Shown here piece by piece: positions 48,301-57,812 of a stretch of DNA of 64,000 nucleotides (the stretch's first letter is position 1; each line of letters begins with the position of its first letter). Source of the DNA: Tretioscincus oriximinensis. Taxonomy: Eukaryota > Chordata > Lepidosauria > Squamata > Gymnophthalmidae. The position numbers were made by a program, and so were the translations under genes. The stretch lies in NCBI GenBank assembly GCA_022410635.1, contig JAJVDF010000489.1:792861-856860 (forward strand), written 5' to 3'. A model generated the notes under the pieces. The model saw only the letters and a program-made list of their open reading frames with translations. It searched no databases and was not told the origin of the DNA.

Positions 48301-48841
48301 AAGGACCATAGTTTGGGACTGAGAAGTTAAAATGCTTGTGCAACTCAATATATTATTGTCTTGCCATCTCAGTTTTATTCAATATTTCTGTTTAATTCTG
48401 TGCAGGCTAAGTCATATTTTTTTGTCAAGCACAACTAATATCCAATAGGTAACACAAGGTTCAGAGCTCTTAATTTCCAGAGCTCTTTCTCATTGAAACT
48501 GCAACTTAAATTTCTTGCATTAGAGCATCATTCAGTTACACCCTTGTTGCTTTAATCAAATGTCTCAATATGAGTTAGAGAGAACATATAGCCAAGAGAT
48601 GAAATCAGTACATAGCTGCTGTACAAAGTCTTGACATTTATTGCTTGAATGCAAAACTGAGTAAGGGAAGGAGTGGCAAGACATTGAAACCTAGTCATAG
48701 TTAGTAACTCATCATTGCTAATATACAAGAGAAGAAATTGTTGTCATGTCTCTGTGTTACCAATTCTTGGCTTAACTAGAGGCCAAACCAGGATAATTAA
48801 TATTAATGCTAATTTGCATATTCATAAATATGCAAATTACC
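45349..48841. other. Unique sequence, 3.5 kb
   Basis: No called element apart from a short GTT microsatellite near 47062-47080. A weak TIR-like string GGATATAATCCAGTGTAAGG is at 48270-48290 without a partner. Confidence 0.45.
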
Positions 48842-49330
48842 CACCAACATGCATTCCCTTCCAAAATTTCCGCCCGAGAAATCGGTGAAGCATGTGAGAA
48901 TTTTTTTAACTGTGTGAGAATTTTTAAACTGAGAATTTTTGGAGTACATCAGAATTTTTTATTTTTTTTACAGAGAGGAAGGTGCCTTCAGAAGTTGGCC
49001 CCAGTTGCCAGAACCCCCTAGTGATGGTGCAGCAATTTTAAAAAAANAATAATAATTTTTGNAGTGTGCGAGAAGATTTTGAAGTGTGTGAGAATTTTTA
49101 TTTTTTACTGAGGGAAGGGTGCCTTCAGGAGCTGGTCTCAGATGCCAGAGCCCCCTAGTGGTGCTGCAGTGATTTTTTNNAAAANATATATATATATTTT
49201 TTTCAAAATATTTTTTAAATTTTCTTTCCTCAGCAAAAACTGGGGAAATGGTGCCCTCCCCGTGGAGGGCGGGGTAGACACCCCCAAACCGGGTTCCCCC
49301 CCCAAAAGGGGGCATCTGGTCAGCCTAAGC
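48842..49330 (+). repeat. Degenerate ~137-bp tandem repeat, GGTCAGCCTA end
   Basis: The block GGTGCCTTCAGAAGTTGG at 48981 recurs as GGTGCCTTCAGGAGCTGG at 49118, each followed by TGCCAGA(A/G)CCCCCTAGTG and preceded by GTGTGAGAATTTTT. A third, weaker unit starts near 49195 and ends with GGGGGCATCTGGTCAGCCTA. Long A/T runs and many n bases suggest sequencing trouble. It shares its end with 39455-39640. Confidence 0.65.
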
Positions 49331-49359
49331 TATGGTTTGATTTCCTTTCAAAATAGGGA

Positions 49360-49700
49360 TGAAACCAAGGAGCAAAAAGATTATATCTATTTTTTTTGTT
49401 CATTCTTCTCAAAGGACTCTGTTCCAAAATCTCCAAGTAGAACTTGATTCCAAGGCACAGAATATACTGGATCTTCATCCAGCAAACGCAGGCTAAATTC
49501 AAGTCAACACACTTTGTGCAAAGAGGAGCGACTTCCTTCTTCATGAGTGGCCACAAGCATTCCATCATTTGTGGTGAGATGCAGTCTTTCTCTCTGAGCC
49601 CTACAATATATCCAGAGTCCTGCCTTCATAACGCTGCAAACATTCACCATGTAATCAGCTAATTGCTTGACAATTGCTCCAATGTCCACAAGATTGAGGC
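49360..49700 (-). pseudogene. Coding-like minus-strand stretch of unknown family
   Basis: Read from about 49712 downward, a frame runs without stop for over 65 codons (NAFHCLNLVDIGAIVKQL, then YMVNVCSVMKAGLWIYCRAQ and RLHLTTNDGMLVATHEEG). It hits one TGA at about 49504, then continues open for more than 40 codons (LEFSLRLLDEDPVYSVPW, NQVLLGDFGTESF) before a TAG. The composition, with regular hydrophobic spacing and a single internal stop, looks more like a decayed gene copy or transposon gene than random AT-rich DNA. I do not recognise the family. A non-coding transposon origin is also possible, because its neighbour at 49701-50060 looks like a DNA element. Confidence 0.35.
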
Positions 49701-50060
49701 AGTGGAATGCATTGTGACCTTAGCTGTTCACCAGGAATGGTGTTCACCAAGAAATGGATTGTAACCTTAGCTGTTCACCAGGGTCTAGTGCACATTTGGG
49801 GATTTCACCAGTCCAAATTCCTGAATGTGTGACAGTGCCACCCTTTGTACATGCACAGATGCACTTTTTCGTGCAGTATATTGTGCTACATTGGGCGGAA
49901 GCACTATGAAAACTGCTTTCCCTGATGTTTTTTTAAGGTGCATTTCTTTCTTCCCTTCTAATAAAATGGTGTGAATGCTGCCAAATGATGTGGCAAACAC
50001 ACAATCCTAGTGTAAAGAAAGCACAAAGAAAACATTGTGCAGATACATCTTTATTCTGGG
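49701..50060 (-). mobile_element. Probable degraded DNA-transposon sequence
   Basis: A ~51-bp unit around TTAGCTGTTCACCAGG occurs twice (49719-49734, 49769-49784), and GTGTTCACCA lies between. Further on there is GTGCAGTATATTGTGCTACA and a minus-strand frame of 71 codons (50000-49785) with no known domain. The edge at 50040 (TGCAGATACATCTTTATTCT/GGGTTATAT) resembles the TTATTCTGG MITE type. The assignment is tentative. Confidence 0.35.
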
Positions 50061-51170
50061 TTATATTGTAGAAAAGAAGCCTGCCAGATGAAACCAAGAT
50101 CTATCAGTCAGAATACTAAAATTATCACCTGTTCTCTAAGGTACAAATTCCCAGAGACAAATTACAGACAATTGACCCATAGTATCCCAGTAGGACTTAC
50201 ACTTAAATAATCTTATCTGGTTTTTTTTAATGAATGTAAAAAGGAGTTAGGGATGGAAGAGAANTATCCAGGATGCGTGAGGATTTCAAACAGACCCATC
50301 TGTGTGATATTCCTGTTCATGGNCCTCGATTTTCTTCCCTGACAGCAGAAATTAAATCCCTTTGATGCTCAGCATGCCATAAACCAGGCTTAATCTTTGG
50401 CTGGCACTACTGCATGGGTCTGAAGTATGGCACAAAAACCAGAAGGTAATGCAAAGACTTCACAACAAGCTTACTGTAAAACACGATTTAAACATTAGCA
50501 TCATTCACAATAGTAGGTGGAATTGTCAGAGCCTTAATCCTTTCTCTGCTCTATGAATAGGCCTGCTTTGCTTTGTTTTAAACCACTTTCATGACCAAAG
50601 AGTTATTACTTCATTTTCTTGCTAGAAAATTTCAGAATAGCAAAAACCAAAGAACAAACTCTATTCCTTACACATGTATCATTAATGATTTATTTTAAAG
50701 AATCTAAGCTTTTCTCCTTTTCACTTACATTATCGTTGAAAAATACACCTAATTTTTAATTCATTGGGGTTATTTAATTGGTACAGAAAATAAAGTAAAA
50801 GCAATAAAGATCGCACCTATGGCCTTTTAAATATTAGTTTTATAATTATGCGACCCATCTTTGTTTCCAGNTGCAACCATCTGATGCAAAATTACAAAAA
50901 AGCAATCTTATAATATTTCTTTGATTTGAACATTGTTTGTGTGTGACAGGAAGTAGCTGAAATGAGCTGGATTCAAGAATGCTGAGTCTCACCAGGGCTG
51001 TTGTTGACTCAATTATATTTTGGTGTTTTGGGGAATTCAGTGATTACTACATCTTCCACTTCTAAATATGGCATAATGTATTAGGATAGGCAGATGATTT
51101 TAGCAAAAGGAAAGACACCCTTACCTGTAGTCCACATGGATTCAAATTCTTATCTTGCTATGCAGCCTTT
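50061..51170. other. Unique AT-rich sequence
   Basis: Nothing recognisable. Confidence 0.4.
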
Positions 51171-51189
51171 GGCTGCATGCACACAGCTA

Positions 51190-51267
51190 TACTGCTCAAA
51201 ACAATTAAGGGAACACTTTAACGTAACAGTGTATGTTAAAGTGCTCCCTTAATTGTTTTGAGCAGTA
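51190..51267. mobile_element. 78-bp palindromic MITE, nested
   Basis: TACTGCTCAAAACAATTAAG and its mirror CTTAATTGTTTTGAGCAGTA enclose an inner GAACACTTTAACGTAACAGT/GTATGTTAAAGTGCTC stretch. It is a sister of 17757-17832 and sits just inside the left end of the larger element, with TA at both edges. It therefore inserted later. Confidence 0.85.
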
Positions 51268-51496
51268 TATTTTCTTCGTCAATTGGGGCAAGATGATGGA
51301 GGTTCTGGCACACATGTTAAGTGTCTTTCAGCANTCGTCTCGCAATAAACGCCGTTTATCTAGGAATAAACTATTGCTGGGATATTCAGGCATCATTCCG
51401 GAGAACTTCTGTCTTCTCGTGGTGAACCCCTGTCCACTCGTGGCCATTCCCCATCCTCTAGCGTGTGCACAAACGGCACGAGAGGTTAAAGTGAGG

Positions 51497-51717
51497 ACGC
51501 AGCAGTAGTTGTCAAAAAGGACTGCACTGCACTGACAGGCTGCATCCACAGGGAGCCAATCTGTTCCACGGAATAGGAGCCTGCCAACCACATGCTAGTG
51601 TAGACCATGGCAGGGCCAATGGGTTGGCAGGCTCCTATTCCAAGGAACAGATTGGCTCCCTGTGGATGCAGCCTGACAACGCAGCAGTCCTTTTTGACAG
51701 CTATTGCTGCGTTAGGA
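51497..51717. repeat. ~220-bp long hairpin
   Basis: The left arm (51497-51594: ACGCAGCAGTAGTTGTCAAA, GGCTGCATCCACAGGGAGCC, AGGAGCCTGCCAACC) is mirrored by the right arm (51616-51717: GGTTGGCAGGCTCCTATTCC, GGCTCCCTGTGGATGCAGCC, TTTTTGACAGCTATTGCTGC). The loop is about 20 bp. The inner ~137 bp has its own GGCTGC-type ends, so it may be a MITE inserted in a site already part of an inverted repeat. Confidence 0.85.
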
Positions 51718-51748
51718 AATTCTGTCGAAGTAAAGAGGAGGTGGAGAT

Positions 51749-51892
51749 GGCTGCATTCTGCTGGCCCCATCCATACAGAGCCTAGTAATTGGTAACATTT
51801 TGGGACAGAGCTTGGCCATCAACCCACCAAAATGTCCCAAAATGTTACCCAGAACTAGGCTCTGTATGGATGGGGCCAACAGAACGTGGCCG
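51749..51892. repeat. Palindromic element, second copy
   Basis: GGCTGCATTCTGCTGGCCCC at the left is mirrored by TGGGGCCAACAGAACGTGGCC at the right (one base short of a perfect match; written here as two motifs, TGGGGCCA and ACAGAACGTGGCC). The core 51762-51878 is 117 bp, exactly the length of the palindrome at 34919-35035, with the same right flank GCCGTCTCC. Confidence 0.8.
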
Positions 51893-52200
51893 TCTCCACC
51901 TCCTTTTTGCTTAGACAGAATTTCCTCTAGCCAGACCTCCAACTGCTTTCAGAGGCTGCTGCTGACAGAATGGTTTCAAGGAGGAGGCAAATGATCCTCC
52001 AACGATGGCAGCAGCAGCCCCCAAAAGCAGCAGGGAGACGTTTGTGCACGAGATTGATATATTCTGGAATATAGCTTTGTGTGCACAAACGCAATTGCTA
52101 ATATTCCAGAATATAGCTTTGTGGTGTGCACAGACACATGATTGCTATATTCTGGAATATAAATTTATTCCGGTTTTTAGCTCATCATGTGAACGCAGCC

Positions 52201-53659
52201 TTAGACTGNTATCATAAACACCACAAATGCATGATTCATGCTCTTCCATTGAAAATGCATGAAGCACTGCCACCACTACAGGCCCTCTTTGCTTCTTCCT
52301 GCCACCGCTGAAATGGGCCCTTCCATACCTATCCCATCCCCTCAGGTGACCTTGACCCTTACCTTCCAGATTTCCTTCCAGCAGCGATGGTGAGAGCGCC
52401 TGGTGGCAGGCAGGCAGGAACCTGACCAAAAATGTTGGGGGTATCAGCTAGTAGAGTATAATTGAGGAAGGATTAACATACCCTTGCATCCCAAAAACTT
52501 AAAAATGCCTTAAAAATTATGATGTATGGCATATTATGGCTTCATTCTATCTCTAATTCACCTTTTCTAACATATAGGCGATAAAACGTAGGCTTACCTG
52601 ATATCGCAGACGACCAGCCATCTGCATGTATGGTACGCTGGCAGCTACAGGTAGTGGGAGGAAGTATGCTCCATCTCCTGAGTGGCCATTCTCCCTCCTC
52701 CCACCCTGCTTTNCAGGGCTCACACTGATTGGCTTGGATGTGCTGGCCACATTTGAGAAAAAAGTGGACACCAGCTCCCATTTAACCCGCAGCATGGCAG
52801 GTTTGTAGCGNCTACATTGCTCACAATCCACCATTACATTTGCAGGAGCTGCCGGGAAGGCGCCCCTATGCAGACATCACTCCTATGTGTGGATGCAGCC
52901 TCAGACTGCATTCAAAGGTAGCAAAGTATTTATATGGCTAGGGGCAAGCAAAGTTTGGTTTGTATTCAGAAATTCACATGAACATAACAGTTATTGACAT
53001 AAACTGTTTGTTGGAGTAGTTCTTGTTTGCAGTCTTTTCCAACTTAAAAAATCCTTTTATCCACTTGAAAAAATAAGTATTCGTGTTTGTGAACAGATTC
53101 AGATACAAACAGCAGTTCTAATAATCCATCCGATTTGATAGGAAATCGAATGCAAAAATTATATTCATGCTAATCACTGTTCAAGACTATTGCCTTTCCT
53201 AAACAACAACAAAATTTCATGAACAAAATAGATTATTAAACAAAAGGTTTCAGGACTACAGACTATGCTAAACAAGGAAATAGAACTTGAAATTAAATAT
53301 AGTCTTAACTAGAAATCTGAACTAGGAAATCTAACTAGGAAGTCTTTTAACAGTATTGAAGAGGTAAAAAACACATTTCTGCACAAAATTTCTTTCAGTC
53401 TTGACCACTATCAAGGCTCACTAAGGTAGAAGAGATCTGGAGGGGAAGGCTGTCAGATATCTGTTTATTCTGCTATAGTTGGACATTCTGAAATAAAGCA
53501 TGAATAGTCAGTAATGAAGCAATACAAACCGTACTTTATTCTGAAATATTCAGGTATCTGTACATGGTGATAGACTCTATAGGGCGCCTAACTGGCTGAA
53601 GGAACAGTCACTTAAGTGTCCTACATGGTGGCGGGATGTTCCACCTCTGCCATGAGCAC
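52201..53659. other. Mostly unique sequence
   Basis: GCAGCCTTAGACTG at the left and GGATGCAGCCTCAGACTGCA near 52885 resemble each other and may bound another degraded element (52195-52905) that includes a GC-richer middle. No coding motif is seen in its short frames. Confidence 0.4.
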
Positions 53660-54055
53660 AGAATCATAGAATCATANAGTCGGAAGGGACCTCCAGGGTC
53701 TTCGGGTCCAACCCCCTGCTCAATGCAGGATTCATTAAACCATCCCAGACAGATGATTGTCAAGCCTCTGTCTGAATACTTCCAANGAAGGTGAACTCAC
53801 CACCACCTGTGGCAAACTGTTCCACTGGTTNATCACCCTTACTGTTAGAAAGTTTTTTCCTAATATCTAATCTAAATCTACTCCCTTGCAGTTTCATCCC
53901 ATTGTTTCTAGTCCTTCCATCTAATGAGAACATGCTGATCCTTCTCCTCTGTTACAGCCCATCAGATATTTGTAGACAGCTGTCAAGTCCCTTGTCAGTC
54001 TTCTCTTTTGCAGATTAAACAACCCTAGATCCTTTAAACATGGTTTCCAGACCAC
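53660..54055 (-). mobile_element. CR1-type LINE 3' region
   Basis: The plus strand shows AGAATCATA(n)AGTCGGAAGG, GGTCCAACCCCCTGCTCAAT, AAACTGTTCCACTGGTT, TTTCATCCCATTGTTTCTAG and CTAGATCCTTTAAACATGG. It is the reverse of the CR1 end at 40545 but longer. The 34 bp around 54020-54055 are the last that match the family; the minisatellite follows. Confidence 0.9.
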
Positions 54056-54094
54056 ACACCATGATGTCATTCCACATACTGTTTGAGTCTTGTA

Positions 54095-54355
54095 GCAATG
54101 ATCAACATGGCAGCCACTGCACTGCTTTGGCCAGTGAGGAGCACACCTTCTCTTGCACTGGCCCAAGCCAGGACAACACATGCCACCCTTGTGACCACTT
54201 GGGCCACTGCTGGGAGAAGTGAACACCTTTCCCAGTGCTGCCCCAAACCAGGAGACAAGTGTCACCNCTGCCACTGCTTCAGCTGCCTCTGGCTGAGGCA
54301 AAGGTCTTCTCCAGCAATGACCCAAGCCAGGGGGACAGATATCCTGCCACTATAG
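54095..54355. repeat. ~80-bp minisatellite, three diverged units
   Basis: The string CCCAAGCCA/CCCAAACCA recurs at 54162, 54242 and 54321. Each is preceded by a (T)CTTC/CTTT-CC(A/C)G-like stretch and followed by a GGA-C-A segment, giving a period near 80 bp. GC content is well above the surroundings. The 134-codon minus-strand frame covering it is a by-product of this repeat plus CR1 sequence. Confidence 0.7.
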
Positions 54356-56322
54356 CAAAAGCTACAGAATAAGTANGTTAGTATTGGATTCTTCCAAAAT
54401 ACCAAGCTTACCATCTTTGAACTGTATGACTATNGTAGGTTTACCAACAGGATTGTAAGATAGAGCAAATACTTCCCTTTTCCAAATTAATGTTTGGTAC
54501 AAGGAATTCANTATTTCTTTCCACAGATCTATAGGGGAATAGAAGTTTGTACTGAGCTTTCCCAACTTGTACTTCATGCTCTCATCTCCTACAGTCACCC
54601 ACTAATTCTGCATTTGTCCAACTGACACAAAACATTCTAGTCTCTCATGGTTCCAATAAAAAGTTTAAATTGAAATGGTTTAATGAGTCATAAAATTACC
54701 TAGAGGGAAAATGGGGAGAACATTTTGATGCAAAGACTGCCAAGAACATCAATTATCATCATATGTATGTGGCTCATTGGTGTCTTGAATTATTATTGAG
54801 AATCTCAGAGTGGTTGTAATTGGGTCATGAGGATGAAAACACATTTTCATGTTCAAGGCTGTTACAGCTGGCATAAAATCAAATATTTAGTTACCTGTCC
54901 TCCATTATATACAGAAACATCGGATATTTATGATGCAATGAAATATTTAGACGACTCAGAAATGCTTAAACCCTAGCATCTGAATTAAAAAGCAAGATGA
55001 AAACGTACCACTTATCCATAAAATGTATATTTTATACAAATATATGTGCACTTAAATATTCATATAACCCAGTGAACTTGTATTCAGTCAGCAGGCTTCT
55101 GGGTATTTTATATTCAGACATACTTGTTACACAGAGATATATGCAAGTCCATTTTAGATACCTTCTCACCTACTGAGCTGACTCATCCTATCAGTCATCT
55201 GTCAGCCTAACTTCGCCTCTCTGGTGTATCCGTCTCTCTCAGGTCACTTGCGAATGACAGCTGCAGGGATCTGATAAATTGTTTTGTTCACAGTCACAGC
55301 TAGTGCTTGGCTACACTTTTGCACATAAAAGAAGCAGATTTAGGTGCATATTTATAAAAGGAAAACAATGTTTTCTGCCTTTTTGTTCATTCATATTCAT
55401 ATACAGTATGAGGTCAGGGTTTATATCTGTGGTTATTAACCCCCCTCCCCAATTCACTGCTTTTTAAATCTCTTCTGTATGGCTGCTTTCAAACATATAA
55501 AAGTAACATATACATTAAAATTATAAACTACACTGCAAATGGTTAATTTCTGTGATCCTAACACTTTGCTGCCAAAGATATTTATTTATTTACATTTCAG
55601 TACCACCCTCCACCTGAATAAAAACCAAATTAACTTATTAAACATTATTTCTGAAAGTAGAGAAGGGAGCACAGTTTTTTCAGCCAAAGGACAGCTTAAA
55701 GAGCCCCATTATTGTTAAATAGTATTACATAAACTTTTATTTGTTATTCTAGAACAGAACAGCCTACAGTGTAAGCATTGGATGTACCTGCCAGAGAACA
55801 AGGCTGTCCTCCTTGAGATATCTTGTTCTATGCCAACTCTAGTACTGGTTCCAGAATGCATGTCCCTTTTGGAGCCAGTGCTCCCAGGATCCCATTTTGG
55901 CAGTACTGAAATGACCTTCCCTTGGAATATCATTCCATCCATATGTGTAAGCCTAATTTGTACTAATTGGAATAGAGTAGGTTCAAGCTTTTCCTAGTGA
56001 AATGCATCACAATATGGTTCAAAAAATAAAAACTAGATTGCCTCAGTCTATTAGTCCCATTTTGTGGCCTACTACTGACATCTGCTGTGCCATTTAGCAA
56101 TTGTGGGACACAGGGAGCAACAGAGAATGCACAAACATACTGAACGATGTGGTAATGTATTCTGAATAAATGCTTGCAAGTTAATAATTTGTATCATTGA
56201 TACGTTGCGGCACTCCAAACAAGCAATCTTGTTAGCAAATCCAAGTGAACTACCAGGGAAATTGAAAAGAACTGTAAAGAGCCAAAAGGTTTCCTACCCC
56301 ATAGATTTTAAAGGAGTAACTG
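54356..56322. other. Mostly unique sequence
   Basis: A short reverse LINE-type tail (TATTTATTTACATTTCAGTA, CCACCCTCCACCTGA) lies at about 55575-55650. The rest has no recognisable element or exon. Confidence 0.4.
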
Positions 56323-57006
56323 TGTTAGGCTGGGTTCAGAATACCTATGAAGAGAGTAAAGGAAACTGTGGTGACTGGCTTGGAAGGGGCGTGGTTTTCT
56401 TTCTATCCCTGACTCTAAGGGAGGGAGAGGCTGGAACCCAGGATTGGATGTGTCCATCATAGTATTCTTGATGAGAGAGGAGAGTTGGAACCCTGAGGCA
56501 GCCAATCCACACAGCCAGGAGCTGAGGGAAGGAATATACAAGGAGCAGGCAGTTTTCGAATTTGCTCTACATGCTGGGGGAATTTGAGTCAACTTTAGTC
56601 TCGAGGAGCAGTAGTCTGGNACTTGGCACAGTCAAGCTAAAGTGTATATGTGCAAAGGTTTATTGCTTAAGTCATAGAGGGCTTATAGCTGAAAATATTT
56701 TGTAGCCAAACATAGAGAGAAATTGCCAGGAGAGTACAGCATGAATAATTACCAGTTCCTGAGTCTATTCCCTGAGTCTATACAAGTTTGGGAGAGGAGC
56801 TTCTGCATGAAACATACTAACATTAAATAGAAAGACTGAGGCACTTTGAATGTTTTGCCAGTGTTCACCAGCTTGCAACGGTATATTATCATCTAACCAG
56901 AGGTGGGAGTAGTTACAAGACTTATTTCAGCTAAATAAAGTTTCCATATCTCTACACTGTTTCATCATCTTTACTCTTGGTTGTAAAGTTATTTTGCTTG
57001 TTAACA
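56323..57006 (+). mobile_element. Possible solo LTR
   Basis: The stretch begins TGTTAGGCTGGG and ends TTGTTAACA, short inverted TGTTA/TAACA ends. It carries a TATA-like GGAATATACAAGG near 56530 and an AATAAAG signal near 56935. The first 300 bp are GC-richer than the flanks. The order fits an LTR of ~684 bp, but I saw no convincing target duplication and no internal retroviral sequence. Confidence 0.35.
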
Positions 57007-57185
57007 CTTACATGCCTCTATTTGCCAACTCGTTATACTAGCCAAGTAGGGAAAGCTAGGGTATAAAGCTTTACCCCAAACATCAAGGTAAACTTGTCTA
57101 TGAAAAAGTCACTAGGTTTAAATGCTAGTCCTTGATAAGGATCCTTAAAGGGAAACTACAGAAGGCCCAGATGTGAAGTGATTAA

Positions 57186-57585
57186 AGCTGCGTGTATACC
57201 ATGACTTAAAAAATGGTATAAAGTTATATTCAGGAATACAAGCAATCGCATGTCTGTGCACTGTCTATATTCCGTGGCCTCACGTCACTCCTCGATCACG
57301 TTTCACGCACCCGAGGCTTTTTTATATATATACTCGCAGCAGCCTATGGAAACAACTGCCGCGTTCTCAGTTGTTTTATCCTCGCGCGTCAAATTTGTGC
57401 ACACCACCACAGCCGCAAGAGGGTGGGGGCTCTCCGGAACGATGCCTGAATATCTCAGCAATAGTTTATTCTGGAATAAATGGTATTTACTGCGGAACGA
57501 CTGCTCAACAACGCTTAACCCATGTGCTGGAGTCTTCTTCATCTCGCTCCAATTGAGGTAGAAATATGCTGTGTGCACGCAGGCT
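57186..57585 (-). mobile_element. Non-autonomous DNA transposon, 400 bp
   Basis: The ends AGCTGCGTGTATACCATG and GCTGTGTGCACGCAGGCT are inverted repeats. Read in reverse, the element follows the outer parts of 51171-52200 (CAATTGGAGCGAGATGAAG, AATAAACTATTGCTGAGATA, CGTTCCGGAGAGC) but lacks the nested palindromes. It keeps several CpG sites that the other copy has lost, so it is probably the younger one. The overlapping frames of 91-103 codons on both strands are chance. Confidence 0.75.
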
Positions 57586-57679
57586 ACGTAAATGACANGT
57601 GGTTTTCTGCTAGGTAGAGACTGTGGGTGTCTTGGGCTTAGTAATTAAAGAGGATGCTCCCCCATTCCTGTCATCATAG

Positions 57680-57812
57680 TAACACCTTAGAGATTGACAA
57701 GAAAAAGATAGGCAGCATGGGCTTTTGTAGACCTCTAAAGTTGGCCTGCCTATGAAAACTCATGCCCCTACTTTTTTCTTATTAGTCTCTAAAGTGCTAT
57801 GATATCCCCNAT
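57680..57812. mobile_element. Penelope-like element terminal fragment
   Basis: ACCTTAGAGATTGACAAGAA, GGCAGCATGGGCTTTTGTAG and, further on, ACTCATGCCCCTAC and TTAGTCTCTAAAGTGCTATG match the terminal pieces at 18480-18510 and 19640-19740. Two pieces face each other, as in the inverted end at 18118-18175. Confidence 0.65.

Larger units (their letters stand above)
51171..52200 (+). mobile_element. Non-autonomous DNA transposon with nested palindromes
   Basis: The left end GGCTGCATGCACACAGC and the right end CATGTGAACGCAGCC are inverted repeats about 1,030 bp apart. The outer parts match the 400-bp element at 57186-57585 in reverse (for example TATTCAGGCATCATTCCGGA and TTCTGGAATATAAATTTAT). The extra length here comes from three palindromic inserts: 51190-51267, 51497-51717 and 51749-51892. 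There is no transposase. The end type suggests hAT or a similar cut-and-paste family, but no target duplication was confirmed. Confidence 0.7.

Noticed and set aside
51171..52200. CRISPR-like array because of repeated palindromes
   Set aside because: The palindromes differ from each other, are not evenly spaced and lie in a eukaryotic transposon.
53921..54325. 134-codon minus-strand frame
   Set aside because: It spans a CR1 3' end and a GC-rich minisatellite; no domain, contains an n.
57250..57578. Overlapping frames of 103 and 91 codons on both strands
   Set aside because: They fall inside a non-autonomous DNA transposon and are explained by its higher GC content.
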